Shown here piece by piece: positions 42,776 through 52,335 of a stretch of 64,000 bases of DNA. Source of the DNA: Clostridia bacterium. Its GTDB lineage: Bacteria; Bacillota; Clostridia; Christensenellales; Aristaeellaceae. The stretch spans positions 1-64,000 of the forward strand of contig JAFUDS010000007.1 of the NCBI GenBank assembly GCA_017464305.1, written 5' to 3'. Every line of letters starts with the position of its first letter. Position 1 is the stretch's first letter. Position numbers and translations under genes: made by a program. Below the pieces are notes generated by a model. That model was not told the origin of the DNA. It saw only the letters and a program-made list of their open reading frames with translations, and ran no database searches.

Positions 42776-43711
42776 TCAGCCCTCCAGCGCCTGGGAGACG
42801 GTTTTCGCAATCCCCTCCGCGTCCAGGCCATAATGGTGGAACACCTCCTGGGAGGTTCCGGTGATGACCGGGGCGTCCGGCAGGGCTAAGTTGATAACCC
42901 GCTTCGGATCGTTGGCGGAAATCACCTGCGCCACCATGCTGCCCAACCCGCCGAAGGGGGCATGCTCCTCCACGGAAACCACCAGCTTCTTCCCCGCGGC
43001 CGCCGCCAGCAGCCCTTCCTGATCCAGAGGCTTCACGCAGTACATATCCAGCACACCGGCGGAGATCCCCTGCTTCGCCAGCAGCTCCGCCGCGTCCTTG
43101 GCCGGCTTCACCATCTCCCCGCAGGCCACGATCAGCACATCGCTGCCCTGGGCGATTTCGGTGGCTTTGTTCATTTCAAAAGGAACGCAGTTTTCCTCGT
43201 ACACATCCTCCACCGGGTTTCTCCCCAGCCGGATATAGGCCGTCTGCTGATCCTGCAACAGAGCCTCAAACAGCTTCCGGGTCTGATGCCGGTCGCTGGG
43301 CAGGTATACCCGCATGCCCGGGATAGCGCTCATGGCGGCGATATCCTGGGCGGAATGATGGGTCATGCCCAGGGCACCGTAGCTGACGCCGCCGGAGATG
43401 CCCACCAGCTTTACATTCGTGTTGGAATAAGCACAGTCCACCTTGCACTGCTCATAGCTGCGGGTGGAGATGAAGGAAGCCGGGCTGACGGCAAAGGCCT
43501 TCTTTCCGCAGGAGGCCAGGCCCGCCGCGACGCTGACCAGGTTCTGCTCCGCGATGCCGATTTCCACAAACTGCGCCGGATATTCCTCCGCGAAGGAGGT
43601 CAGGGAGGCGGAGCCCCGGCTGTCGCTGCACAGCACGACCACGTCCTTATCCTGGGCCGCTGCTTCCTTCAGCACTTCGCACATCACCGCCCGATTGGCG
43701 ATTTTATTCAT
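42776..43711 (-). CDS. Transketolase, C-terminal subunit
   Basis: The 311-residue chain is the C-terminal half of a split transketolase. It contains the pyrimidine-binding Glu region (EYPAQFVEIGIAEQNLVSVAAGLASCGKKAF, about 39-70), the SGGVSYGALGMTHHSAQDIAAMSAIPGM stretch that forms the active site, and the C-terminal regulatory-like domain ending in GLDAEGIAKTV. With the N-subunit it transfers a two-carbon unit from a ketose phosphate to an aldose phosphate. It overlaps the N-subunit gene by 8 bases and is followed by the FGGY kinase. Confidence 0.95.
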   Translation of the reverse strand: MNKIANRAVMCEVLKEAAAQDKDVVVLCSDSRGSASLTSFAEEYPAQFVEIGIAEQNLVSVAAGLASCGKKAFAVSPASFISTRSYEQCKVDCAYSNTNVKLVGISGGVSYGALGMTHHSAQDIAAMSAIPGMRVYLPSDRHQTRKLFEALLQDQQTAYIRLGRNPVEDVYEENCVPFEMNKATEIAQGSDVLIVACGEMVKPAKDAAELLAKQGISAGVLDMYCVKPLDQEGLLAAAAGKKLVVSVEEHAPFGGLGSMVAQVISANDPKRVINLALPDAPVITGTSQEVFHHYGLDAEGIAKTVSQALEG

Positions 43712-44549
43712 GAGCCGCTCCTCCTTTCGCCAGGGCTTCCTTCCGCGCCTTCAAATCCCGGGAGATTTGCTCATATTCCTCCTGGTTGGGCAGATGATGG
43801 TGCCAGGAAGCCTTGTTCTCCATCAGGGGGGAGCCCTTCCCCTTCACCGTGTTGGCAATCAGGATGGTAGGCTTGCCCTTGGTGCGCTCCGCCTCCTGGA
43901 AGGCGGCTTCCAGCTGATCCACATCGTTTCCATCCGCCACGTCGATGACGTGCCAATCGAAGGCCGCGAACCGGGCGTGAAGGTCATGGTGACCCATGAC
44001 CTCCTCCGTGTTTCCGGAGATCTGCAGATGGTTCCGATCGATCACTGCGCATAGGTTGTCCAATCTATAATGCCCAGCAGCCATCAGGGCCTCCCAGATG
44101 GAGCCCTCCGCCAGCTCGCCATCCCCCATCAGGGTATACACTCGATAGGGCCGCTGATCCATCCGCCCTGCCAGCGCCATGCCGACGCAGACGGAGAGCC
44201 CATGGCCCAGGGAGCCGGAGTTCATCTCGATGCCCGGCAGGGTGTTGTGGGGATGGCCGATATATTCCGAGCCAAAGCGGGAAAACTGCGCCTTTACTTC
44301 CTCAATATCCAGGAACCCCTTGTCCGCCAGCACGGCGTACAGGGTTTCCACGCAATGCCCCTTGGACAGCACAAAGCGATCCCGGTTCGGATCCTCCGGA
44401 TGCTTGGGATCCACGTTCATCCGATGGTACAGAGTCAGCATGATCTCCATGCTGCTCATATCCCCGCCAATATGGCCTCCACCGCCGGAGACGATGATAT
44501 CCAGCACGTCCTGGCGAAGGTCATAGGCTTTTAATGCCAATGTATTCAT
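43704..44549 (-). CDS. Transketolase, N-terminal subunit
   Basis: The 281-residue chain is the thiamine diphosphate-binding N-terminal half of a split transketolase. It has the substrate-channel GGGHIGGDMSSMEI (about 20-33), KGHCVETLYAVLADKGFL, and the cofactor motif GDGELAEGSIWEALMAAGHYRLDNLCAVIDRNHLQ (about 142-176) ending in the Asn that coordinates Mg2+. It couples to the C-subunit by an 8-base overlap. It lies 21 bases after the isomerase-like gene, so the four genes form one operon. Split transketolases with a private kinase are typical of dedicated sugar pathways. Confidence 0.95.
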   Translation of the reverse strand: MNTLALKAYDLRQDVLDIIVSGGGGHIGGDMSSMEIMLTLYHRMNVDPKHPEDPNRDRFVLSKGHCVETLYAVLADKGFLDIEEVKAQFSRFGSEYIGHPHNTLPGIEMNSGSLGHGLSVCVGMALAGRMDQRPYRVYTLMGDGELAEGSIWEALMAAGHYRLDNLCAVIDRNHLQISGNTEEVMGHHDLHARFAAFDWHVIDVADGNDVDQLEAAFQEAERTKGKPTILIANTVKGKGSPLMENKASWHHHLPNQEEYEQISRDLKARKEALAKGGAAHE

Positions 44550-44570
44550 GCGCGCCTCTTTCCATTCCGT

Positions 44571-45995
44571 TTATACTTCATCAAAGACCACGTCTTCCCC
44601 GTGGAGATAAGCCTTTACCTTCTCCTCAATGGGGTCGTACAGATCCGGCTTGACGCCGATATACTTGCAGGCTTCGTAGACGATTGGCACCACATCCCCA
44701 TGAATGGCGGCCACATGATGGATGTAGGGCCCCTCCACCACCTTGGCCTCCAGCCGCTTCAGGTTGTTCACCTCTACCCAGACATAGGTTCCCTTCGTCC
44801 AGGGGCCATCAATGCCCCGGGCATGGCCCAGCAGGATGGAATATTCCCCTTCGTCCCCATCGAACCGCACCAGGCTCATGGGCCCATGCTTCGCCTCGGC
44901 GGACACCGCGCCGTTCTGCTTGAAGGCCACGGGCACGCAGATGGTGGGCTTTTCCTTGGCCACGGAGATGGGCCAGGGGCCGCAGTGCTGCAGCAGCTCG
45001 CCATTGTCGTTGTCCGGATGCCGCACTGTCCAGTCGGAGAACATCACCCGCCGCTCGTTCATGGAGGCCGCTTCCGCGATCAGCTGGGAAATAGCGCCAT
45101 GGATATCCGTCTCGCAAACCACGGGAATGCCCTCTTCGTTCAGCAGGGCGTTGGCTGCGCAGGGCATGATGTGGATCTCATCCTGCAGGGCGTTCCAGCA
45201 CTGGATGGCAATGGCGTTGCAGCCATATTTCTCTGCCAGGCTCTTCATGGCCACCTTCAGCTCCGCCACGCTCCGCAGCTGCTCGGGCACGATGCTGCAG
45301 GTCATGTTCTCCTGGCAGTAGGCCACCACCTTGTCCACCTCATTTTTCTCCGCCCGCCATTTTTTCATTTCGGCGTAGAGCTCCGGCAGCGGAATGGGGG
45401 CCAGCTGGATGTTGAATTTCTCCAGCAGCTCGCCCTCGTTGCACATGGTGGACCAGAAATCGAAGGGCCGGGGGCCGATCTGCAGCACCCGGGTATGCCG
45501 GAATACCTTGACCACATTGCACACCGCCAGGAAATCCCGAATCCCCCGTTCGAATTCCGGATCCGTCAGGTTGCAGTTGTTCATATAAGTGAAGGGGATC
45601 CGGAACCGGCGCAGCACCTTGCCCGTGGCAAACAGACCGCACTGGCTGTCCCGCAGCCGCATGCCATTCTCGTCCGGCCGCTCATCCCGGGGGCCCCACA
45701 GCAGCACGGGCACGTTCAGCTCCTTGGCCAGCCGGGCGCATTCATACTCCGTGCCGAAATTGGCATGGGGCAGGAAGAGGCCGTCCACCTTCTCCCGGCG
45801 GAATTTCTCCGCGATGGCGTACATGCCTGCATCGTCGTACAGCAGGCCTTCGTCGTTGATGTCGTCGATATCCACAAAGTCGATGTCCAGCTCCCGCAGG
45901 CGATCCGCGGTCAGCTTGCGATACTCCACCGCCGCCGGGGCGCTGAAGATGGCCCGCCGAGTGGGGGCAAAACCAAGTTTAATCTTCGCTTTCAT
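44571..45995 (-). CDS. L-fucose/L-arabinose isomerase-like sugar isomerase
   Basis: This 474-residue protein resembles the L-fucose isomerase superfamily, Mn2+-dependent ketol-isomerases that convert an aldose to a ketose. It has alternating Rossmann-type segments at the N-terminus (KLGFAPTRRAIFSAPAAVEYRKLT, VDIDDINDE, VDGLFLPHANFGTEYECARLAKEL). A central segment follows (CNAIAIQCWNALQDEIHIMPCAANALLNEEGIPVVCETDIHGAISQLI) with the acidic and His residues expected for the metal site. It heads the transketolase-kinase operon and lies 59 bases downstream of a perfect 14-base palindrome. The sugar is unknown. Fucose, arabinose, xylose or apiose would fit the gene order, but the downstream transketolase points to a pentose-type product. 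Confidence 0.75.
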   Translation of the reverse strand: MKAKIKLGFAPTRRAIFSAPAAVEYRKLTADRLRELDIDFVDIDDINDEGLLYDDAGMYAIAEKFRREKVDGLFLPHANFGTEYECARLAKELNVPVLLWGPRDERPDENGMRLRDSQCGLFATGKVLRRFRIPFTYMNNCNLTDPEFERGIRDFLAVCNVVKVFRHTRVLQIGPRPFDFWSTMCNEGELLEKFNIQLAPIPLPELYAEMKKWRAEKNEVDKVVAYCQENMTCSIVPEQLRSVAELKVAMKSLAEKYGCNAIAIQCWNALQDEIHIMPCAANALLNEEGIPVVCETDIHGAISQLIAEAASMNERRVMFSDWTVRHPDNDNGELLQHCGPWPISVAKEKPTICVPVAFKQNGAVSAEAKHGPMSLVRFDGDEGEYSILLGHARGIDGPWTKGTYVWVEVNNLKRLEAKVVEGPYIHHVAAIHGDVVPIVYEACKYIGVKPDLYDPIEEKVKAYLHGEDVVFDEV

Positions 45996-46053
45996 GGGGG
46001 TATCCCTCCTTTTGGGGGTATTTTATCACCGCAGAAGCTAAATTTCTATAAAT

Positions 46054-46086
46054 AATTTAGTAAATTATTGCTTAATTTACTAAATT
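46054..46086. promoter_or_regulatory. Operator palindrome of the isomerase-transketolase operon (site C)
   Basis: A perfect 14-base inverted repeat, AATTTAGTAAATTA and TAATTTACTAAATT, has a 5-base spacer and lies 59 bases upstream of the operon start. It contains the same ACTAAAT/ATTTAGT half sites as the lacI, GH3 and GH78 control regions. A further overlapping CTAAATT/AATTTAG pair lies just downstream (about 46037-46060). Confidence 0.7.
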
Positions 46087-46149
46087 CTATGGAATTTCGA
46101 TCGATTTGTCGGTTTGTTTACCATTATAGATACATTTTCGATATGAGAA

Positions 46150-46175
46150 GAGGGCTGCCCTTTCCAGCAGCCCTC
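46150..46175 (-). terminator. Hairpin downstream of radA
   Basis: On the minus strand GAGGGCTGC-loop-GCAGCCCTC is followed by TTCTCAT. It lies between radA and the isomerase operon. The stem is perfect but the T tract is poor. Confidence 0.6.
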
Positions 46176-46243
46176 CCAGCGGTAGGATCATATCCATTCA
46201 AGATGGATGTATCTTCCTGTTTCTTCCCTGTCTCTTGACAAAT

Positions 46244-47623
46244 TTAGAACAGCACGCTCAAAGCCTGGAGAATAGTATCCACGCCAATGATTTTAACCCC
46301 TTCCGGAGGCGTTAAAATACGGCGGGCATTCTCCCGGGGGACGATCAGAGTGGTGAACCCCAGCCTCGCGCACTCCGCCACCCGGCGTTCGCACTGGGGC
46401 ACCGTCCGAATCTCCCCTGCCAGACCCACCTCGCCCATGACGGCTACCTCTGCCCCCACGGCCTGATCCTTCAGGCTGGAAGCCACCGCCGCGCATAGGG
46501 CCAGGTCCGCCGCCGGCTCGCTGAGCTCCAGCCCCCCGGCCACGTTGATATATACATCCTGATTATAGGTCCGCTGCCCGGCTCGCTTCTCCAGCACCGC
46601 CAGCAGCATGGCGATGCGCCCGGCGTCCGCGCCGTTCACCGTCCGCCGGGGGGAATTCAAATAGCTTTGGCTGGTCAGAGCCTGCACGTCGCACAGCAGC
46701 GGCCGGCTGCCCTCCAAGCCGCAGAACACGGTGCTGCCGCTGGCCCCCTGGGCCCGGTGGCTCAGCAGCTCCTCGCTGGGATTGGGCACCACCTGCATCC
46801 CCTTGCCCGTCATGCGGAAAACCCCCAGCTCGTTCACGGAGCCGAAGCGGTTCTTCACCGCCCGCAGCAGCCGATAATCCTGCTGCCGGTCCCCTTCAAA
46901 ATACAGCACCACATCCACCATATGCTCCAGCATCCGGGGGCCGGCAATGGCGCCGTCCTTGGTGACATGGCCCACCACGAACATGGCTGTCCCCGTCTCC
47001 TTGCAGATGCGCATGAGCAGACTGGTGCTCTCCCGAATCTGGGACACAGACCCCGGGGCGGAGGCCATTTCCGGGCGATACATGGTCTGGATGGAGTCCA
47101 CCACCGCCACGTCCGGCTGCAGCTTTCGCAGCTGGGTTTCCACCGCATCCAGGGCATTCTCAGCCAGCACATACAGCCCATCGGAGGCAATTTCCAGCCG
47201 CCGGGCCCGCAGCTTGATCTGCCGGGCGCTTTCCTCCCCGGAGATGTAGAGAATTCGCTTCCCTTCCCCTGCCAGATTGGCGCAGACCTGCAGCAGCAGG
47301 GTGCTCTTGCCGATGCCCGGATCGCCGCCGATCAGCATCAGGCCCCCCTCCACAATGCCGCCCCCCAGCACCCGATCCAGCTCGCTGATGCCCGTGGGCG
47401 TCCGCAGGGTCGCGTCCTCCGGGATATCCTTCAGCAGCAGGGGGCTGGCCCCCGTGCCGGGCCGTTGATTCGCCGCCAGCTTACCCGGGGCCACCTTCTC
47501 CACCACGGCGGTCACGCTTTCCTCTAAAGTATTCCAGGCCCCGCAGCTGGGGCAGCGCCCCACCCATCGGGGCGTCTCATATCCGCAGGCCGTGCAGGCA
47601 TAAACCGATCTCGCTTTTGCCAT
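46244..47623 (-). CDS. radA: DNA repair protein RadA/Sms
   Basis: RadA is a hexameric helicase that drives branch migration in recombination and repair. The 459-residue protein has the N-terminal zinc finger C10-x2-C13...C24-x2-C27 and RecA-type Walker A GGDPGIGKSTLL (about 98-109). The family-specific KNRFG motif is in VKNRFGSVNELGVF, and the C-terminal Lon-like domain contains LELSEPAADLALCAAVASS. Length and motifs are typical. No radA-type operon partner (disA, for example) is present, and it stands alone between the sugar locus and gdhA. Confidence 0.97.
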   Translation of the reverse strand: MAKARSVYACTACGYETPRWVGRCPSCGAWNTLEESVTAVVEKVAPGKLAANQRPGTGASPLLLKDIPEDATLRTPTGISELDRVLGGGIVEGGLMLIGGDPGIGKSTLLLQVCANLAGEGKRILYISGEESARQIKLRARRLEIASDGLYVLAENALDAVETQLRKLQPDVAVVDSIQTMYRPEMASAPGSVSQIRESTSLLMRICKETGTAMFVVGHVTKDGAIAGPRMLEHMVDVVLYFEGDRQQDYRLLRAVKNRFGSVNELGVFRMTGKGMQVVPNPSEELLSHRAQGASGSTVFCGLEGSRPLLCDVQALTSQSYLNSPRRTVNGADAGRIAMLLAVLEKRAGQRTYNQDVYINVAGGLELSEPAADLALCAAVASSLKDQAVGAEVAVMGEVGLAGEIRTVPQCERRVAECARLGFTTLIVPRENARRILTPPEGVKIIGVDTILQALSVLF

Positions 47624-47721
47624 TTTTCATTCTTTCCCTTCTGGAAAGGCTCCACTGCCTTTCCCGGTAAGGATACCATGAAAGGCCCGCTGTTTCAATT
47701 TGTTTTTCCTTCCCCGGGCAT

Positions 47722-47747
47722 GAAAAATCCTCCCCCGAAGGGGAGGA
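47722..47747 (-). terminator. Terminator of gdhA
   Basis: On the minus strand TCCTCCCC-loop-GGGGAGGA is followed by TTTTTC. It lies 31 bases after the gdhA stop codon. Confidence 0.85.
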
Positions 47748-47777
47748 GAAAGGAATCGAATGGAAAATATCCGCCGA

Positions 47778-49127
<1,350 letters not shown>

Positions 49128-49175
49128 TTACATCCTTCCTCAGGCGAGCCGGATTGCCCGCCTGTTTCGGGGAAT

Positions 49176-49204
49176 ATTATGAAAAAGGAAGCCTCCAAAA
49201 TCAA
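49176..49204 (-). promoter_or_regulatory. Promoter of gdhA
   Basis: On the minus strand TTGATT (49199-49204), 17 bases, CATAAT (49176-49181) lies 60 bases upstream of the gdhA start. TAATAT two bases later is an alternative -10. Confidence 0.6.
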
Positions 49205-49361
49205 GAGGTTTCCTGTTCTTCCCGTGTTCTTTTCCAGCTCTGTGCTCCGAAGGATGGAGAGGATTATTTTCCTTCTGGGAAAGCTTCCATGGGGCGTCTG
49301 CCTTCTCTTCGTTGCTGATCCGGACCCTTGCTCGCCCCTTCTGTGTCAGCGAAATTCCGCC

Positions 49362-49904
49362 TTATGGCCGGAATTCGTGATACACTTCCCCCTCCAGGTT
49401 TTTCCACTGGAAAAGGCCCTGCTCCAGGGTCAGGTAGCTGTGAGCAGAATTCTCCTTCGGGATGGAAACGGAGCCCGGATTCAGGTAGGTATAGCTCTCC
49501 CCCTCCTCCCAGGCCGGCACGTGAGTGTGCCCATGCAACAGGATATCCCCGGGCCTCAGCGGCGGCAGATGGGCAGTATTATACACATGGCCATGGGTGG
49601 CAAAGATGGAAATCCCGTCCACCATCAGCCAGGCGTAATCCGCCAGGATGGGGAACTGCAGCACCATCTGGTCCACCTCGGTGTCGCAATTTCCCCGCAC
49701 ACACAGAATCTGATTCTTCCGCGCGTTCAGCATCCCGATGACCTCCTTGGGGGCGTACTCCCGGGGCAGGTCGTTCCGGGGCCCATGGTACAGAATATCC
49801 CCCAATAGAATCAGCCGATCCGCCCCTTCCCGATCCCAGGCGGTCAGCATCTGTCGGCAATAATAAGCAGATCCATGAATATCCGAAGCAATCATTACCT
49901 TCAT
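49362..49904 (-). CDS. YfcE-like metallophosphoesterase
   Basis: The 180-residue protein belongs to the calcineurin-like phosphodiesterases of the YfcE/MJ0936 group. Metal-binding motifs are in order: D-I-H (SDIHGSA, residues 8-12), G-D-x-L (LLGDILYHG), G-N-C-D (VRGNCDTEVD), THGHV and GHTHVP. This set binds two metal ions and hydrolyses phosphodiesters in vitro. The start at 49904 follows GGAGAAAG. A longer upstream frame lacks a site. It lies 109 bases downstream of the cyclophilin gene in the same direction. Confidence 0.9.
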   Translation of the reverse strand: MKVMIASDIHGSAYYCRQMLTAWDREGADRLILLGDILYHGPRNDLPREYAPKEVIGMLNARKNQILCVRGNCDTEVDQMVLQFPILADYAWLMVDGISIFATHGHVYNTAHLPPLRPGDILLHGHTHVPAWEEGESYTYLNPGSVSIPKENSAHSYLTLEQGLFQWKNLEGEVYHEFRP

Positions 49905-50013
49905 CGTGCGCTTTCTCCGTTCCCTACGCTGCGTATTTTCAACCACTGCAGTATAATCTCTTCTTCCAACGCTGTCAAACAACGCTGGATAGCTTTTTCT
50001 ATGTTCTCTCCGC

Positions 50014-50535
50014 TCAAGGCAGCCTTTCCACCGGTGGCAGCGGATGATCCGAGCTTACCCGGATACTTTCGATCACCGGCATTTCCAGGGGCTTATTCCA
50101 GGTATCCGGGCCGGAGGTCGGCAGCTCTGCCAGTGCGTCCAGCACCTCAAAGCCCTTGGTCATATACCCAAAGGATGCGTATCTTCCGTCCAGCTTATGG
50201 GCATCCTGATGGCAAACAAAGAACTGCGTTCCCGCCGTGTTGAAGTCATCATCCCGCGCCATGGAGATGGCTCCGCGCCGATGATCCAGCCCGGTATCCA
50301 CCCCATTTTCCGCAAACTCGCCCTTCAAATGGAAATCGCTGTCCGTCATGATATCATTATCCGGCGATCCCCCCTGAATCACATATCCCTTCACAATTCG
50401 GCAAAAGCACAGCCCGTCAAAAAAGCCCCGGTTAGCCTCCTCCGCGAAGGATGCCACGGTAATGGGCGCCTTGTCCGGAAAGAGCTCAAAGCACATCTCC
50501 TGTCCTTCCGCCATTCTGATGACACATTCCGTCAT
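50014..50535 (-). CDS. Cyclophilin-type peptidyl-prolyl isomerase
   Basis: The 173-residue protein is a cytoplasmic cyclophilin that speeds prolyl bond isomerisation. It has the fold-specific segments FFDGLCFCRIVKGYVIQGGSP (about 38-58), GAISMARDDDFNTAGTQFFVCHQD (about 88-111) and YASFGYMTKGFEVLDAL. The core isomerase residues appear in FCRIV and AGTQFFV. There is no signal peptide. It lies downstream of the first oligopeptide-binding protein gene with a strong hairpin between them, whose flank also carries its AGGAGG site. Co-transcription is possible. Confidence 0.95.
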   Translation of the reverse strand: MTECVIRMAEGQEMCFELFPDKAPITVASFAEEANRGFFDGLCFCRIVKGYVIQGGSPDNDIMTDSDFHLKGEFAENGVDTGLDHRRGAISMARDDDFNTAGTQFFVCHQDAHKLDGRYASFGYMTKGFEVLDALAELPTSGPDTWNKPLEMPVIESIRVSSDHPLPPVERLP

Positions 50536-50548
50536 ATTTCTCCTCCTG

Positions 50549-50580
50549 AAAAGCGGCCTGCCACGGGCGTGGCAGGCCGC
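50549..50580 (-). terminator. Terminator after oppA1
   Basis: On the minus strand a 12-base stem, GCGGCCTGCCAC and GTGGCAGGCCGC, with a short loop is followed by TTTTC. It marks the end of the oligopeptide transport genes. The ribosome binding site of the cyclophilin gene follows directly, so read-through may supply that gene. Confidence 0.85.
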
Positions 50581-50596
50581 AGGTTCATCCTACAGA

Positions 50597-52201
50597 TTAT
50601 TCCGCAACATACGCGGTCTTCAGCAGCAGGCCATTGGAAGTGGTGACAAAGAAGCCAGCCACCTTCTGGTTCATCAGCATCGTGTTGGCCTTGTAGTACA
50701 AGGGCAGCACCGGATATTCCGCCGCCGCGATGGCTTCCGCCTGACGCATGACCTGGAAGGCTTCCGCCGCATCGGTCATATTGGCCGCCTGCTTCACCAG
50801 CGCGTCATATTCCTCATTGGAATAGAACACATTGTTGTTCACGTCTCCGGTAACGAACAGGGCCAGGAAGGTCATGGGATGCACATAGTCGCCGCTCCAG
50901 CCCATGGCGCCGATGTCATAGTTACCGGCGATGATGTCGTCATAATACACCGCCCAGTCCGCGTTGCTGATCTTGATCTTGATGTTCAGCGCGTCCTGCA
51001 GCTGACGGGCCAGCGCTTCTACTACCTTGCCCACCGTCTCGTTGGAATAATAGCTCAGCGTGATTTCCGGGAAGCCTTCCCCGTTGGGATATCCGGCTTC
51101 CGCCAGGGCTTCGCGCGCCGCTTCCACATCCGCTTCCTCGGACAGGCCATTGTCGCTGGCGGTATCCATCAGATCCTCGCCATTGACCACATAGCCGGGC
51201 GCCATGAAGGAATAAGCAGGTTCCGCTTCCGTCTGCACCACGTCTTCAATAATCGCCAGCCGGTCCACAGCCAGGTTGAAGGCCTTCCGAACCAGCACGT
51301 TGTCGAAGGGCTCCTTGGCATTGTTGATGTCATAATACACCGTGCCGTAGGAGGGAGATACCACCACGCCCTTGTCCTCCGCCTTCAGGCGGGCCATATC
51401 CGTCGTCGGGATGGAGCTCATGCCGTCGATGTCGCCGTTTTCATAGGCCATCAGGCTGGTTCCCAGATCGGAGATGAAGCGGAAGGTAATCTTCTCCAGC
51501 TTCACAGCGTCCGCGTCATAGTAATAGGGGTTCTTTTCCAGCACAAAGCTTTCGCCCAGGTTGATTTCCGCCATCCGGAATGGGCCATTGGATACATAGG
51601 TATCCGCGGCTGCCGTCCAGCGCTCGCCATTGGCGGCGATGGTGGCTTCCTGCACGGGGCGGAAGGTCCACATGGACAGGATGTCAATCCAGTAGGGAGC
51701 GGGAGCCGCCAGGGTGAAGACCACAGTGCGGTCATCGGGCGCCGCAACGCCTACGGTGTCGAAGCCGATGGAATTGTCCGCATAGTAAGCTTCCGCACCG
51801 GCCACGTAGCCCAGCAGGAAGTCCACATACTTCGCTTCCGTGTTGGGGTCCAGGATCCGCTTCATGGCGTACACATAGTCCTGGGCGGTGTGATCGGTGC
51901 CGTCGGACCACTTCAGGCCTTCCCGCAGGGTGAAGGTATAGGTCAGGCCATCCTCAGAGATGGTCCAGGACTCCGCCTCTCCAGGAATCAGGGAGCCGTT
52001 TTCCGTAGAATAGGCCACCAGGCCTTCAAAGGCATTCTCCAGAATGGGAGAAGCGAAGGAGTTGTTGGTTACGCCGGGATCGATGCCGTCCGGTTCGTTG
52101 GACAGCGCATAGACGATCTCCTGGGCGGGATCTGCGCTGGCCAACGAGACCATGGTCATCAGCATCACAGCACACATCAGCAGACTAAGGAACTTTTTCA
52201 T
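50597..52201 (-). CDS. oppA: Oligopeptide-binding protein (SBP family 5), copy 1
   Basis: The 534-residue protein is the extracellular binding protein of the downstream-numbered oligopeptide transporter. It has a signal peptide (MKKFLSLLMCAVMLMTMVSLASA), then the family 5 pattern QEIVYALSNEPDGIDPG, LTYTFTLREGLKWSDGTDHTAQDYVYAMKRI and a C-terminal YPVLPLYYKANTMLM. As in copy 2 there is no lipobox cysteine at the cleavage site, so anchoring is unclear. It is the last gene of a five-gene set (oppB1, C1, D1, F1, A1). Confidence 0.93.
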   Translation of the reverse strand: MKKFLSLLMCAVMLMTMVSLASADPAQEIVYALSNEPDGIDPGVTNNSFASPILENAFEGLVAYSTENGSLIPGEAESWTISEDGLTYTFTLREGLKWSDGTDHTAQDYVYAMKRILDPNTEAKYVDFLLGYVAGAEAYYADNSIGFDTVGVAAPDDRTVVFTLAAPAPYWIDILSMWTFRPVQEATIAANGERWTAAADTYVSNGPFRMAEINLGESFVLEKNPYYYDADAVKLEKITFRFISDLGTSLMAYENGDIDGMSSIPTTDMARLKAEDKGVVVSPSYGTVYYDINNAKEPFDNVLVRKAFNLAVDRLAIIEDVVQTEAEPAYSFMAPGYVVNGEDLMDTASDNGLSEEADVEAAREALAEAGYPNGEGFPEITLSYYSNETVGKVVEALARQLQDALNIKIKISNADWAVYYDDIIAGNYDIGAMGWSGDYVHPMTFLALFVTGDVNNNVFYSNEEYDALVKQAANMTDAAEAFQVMRQAEAIAAAEYPVLPLYYKANTMLMNQKVAGFFVTTSNGLLLKTAYVAE

Positions 52202-52335
52202 GATGGTTTCCTCCTCTAAAAATGTATGAAATACGGCATGGCCGTTTTCATCCGTTGGAAATTGGGAATGTATGACTCAAAGCAGGCTCTTCACCCCGAT
52301 TTCGAAGCTCTCCTCCGTTTTTACCGTCGATTTCC

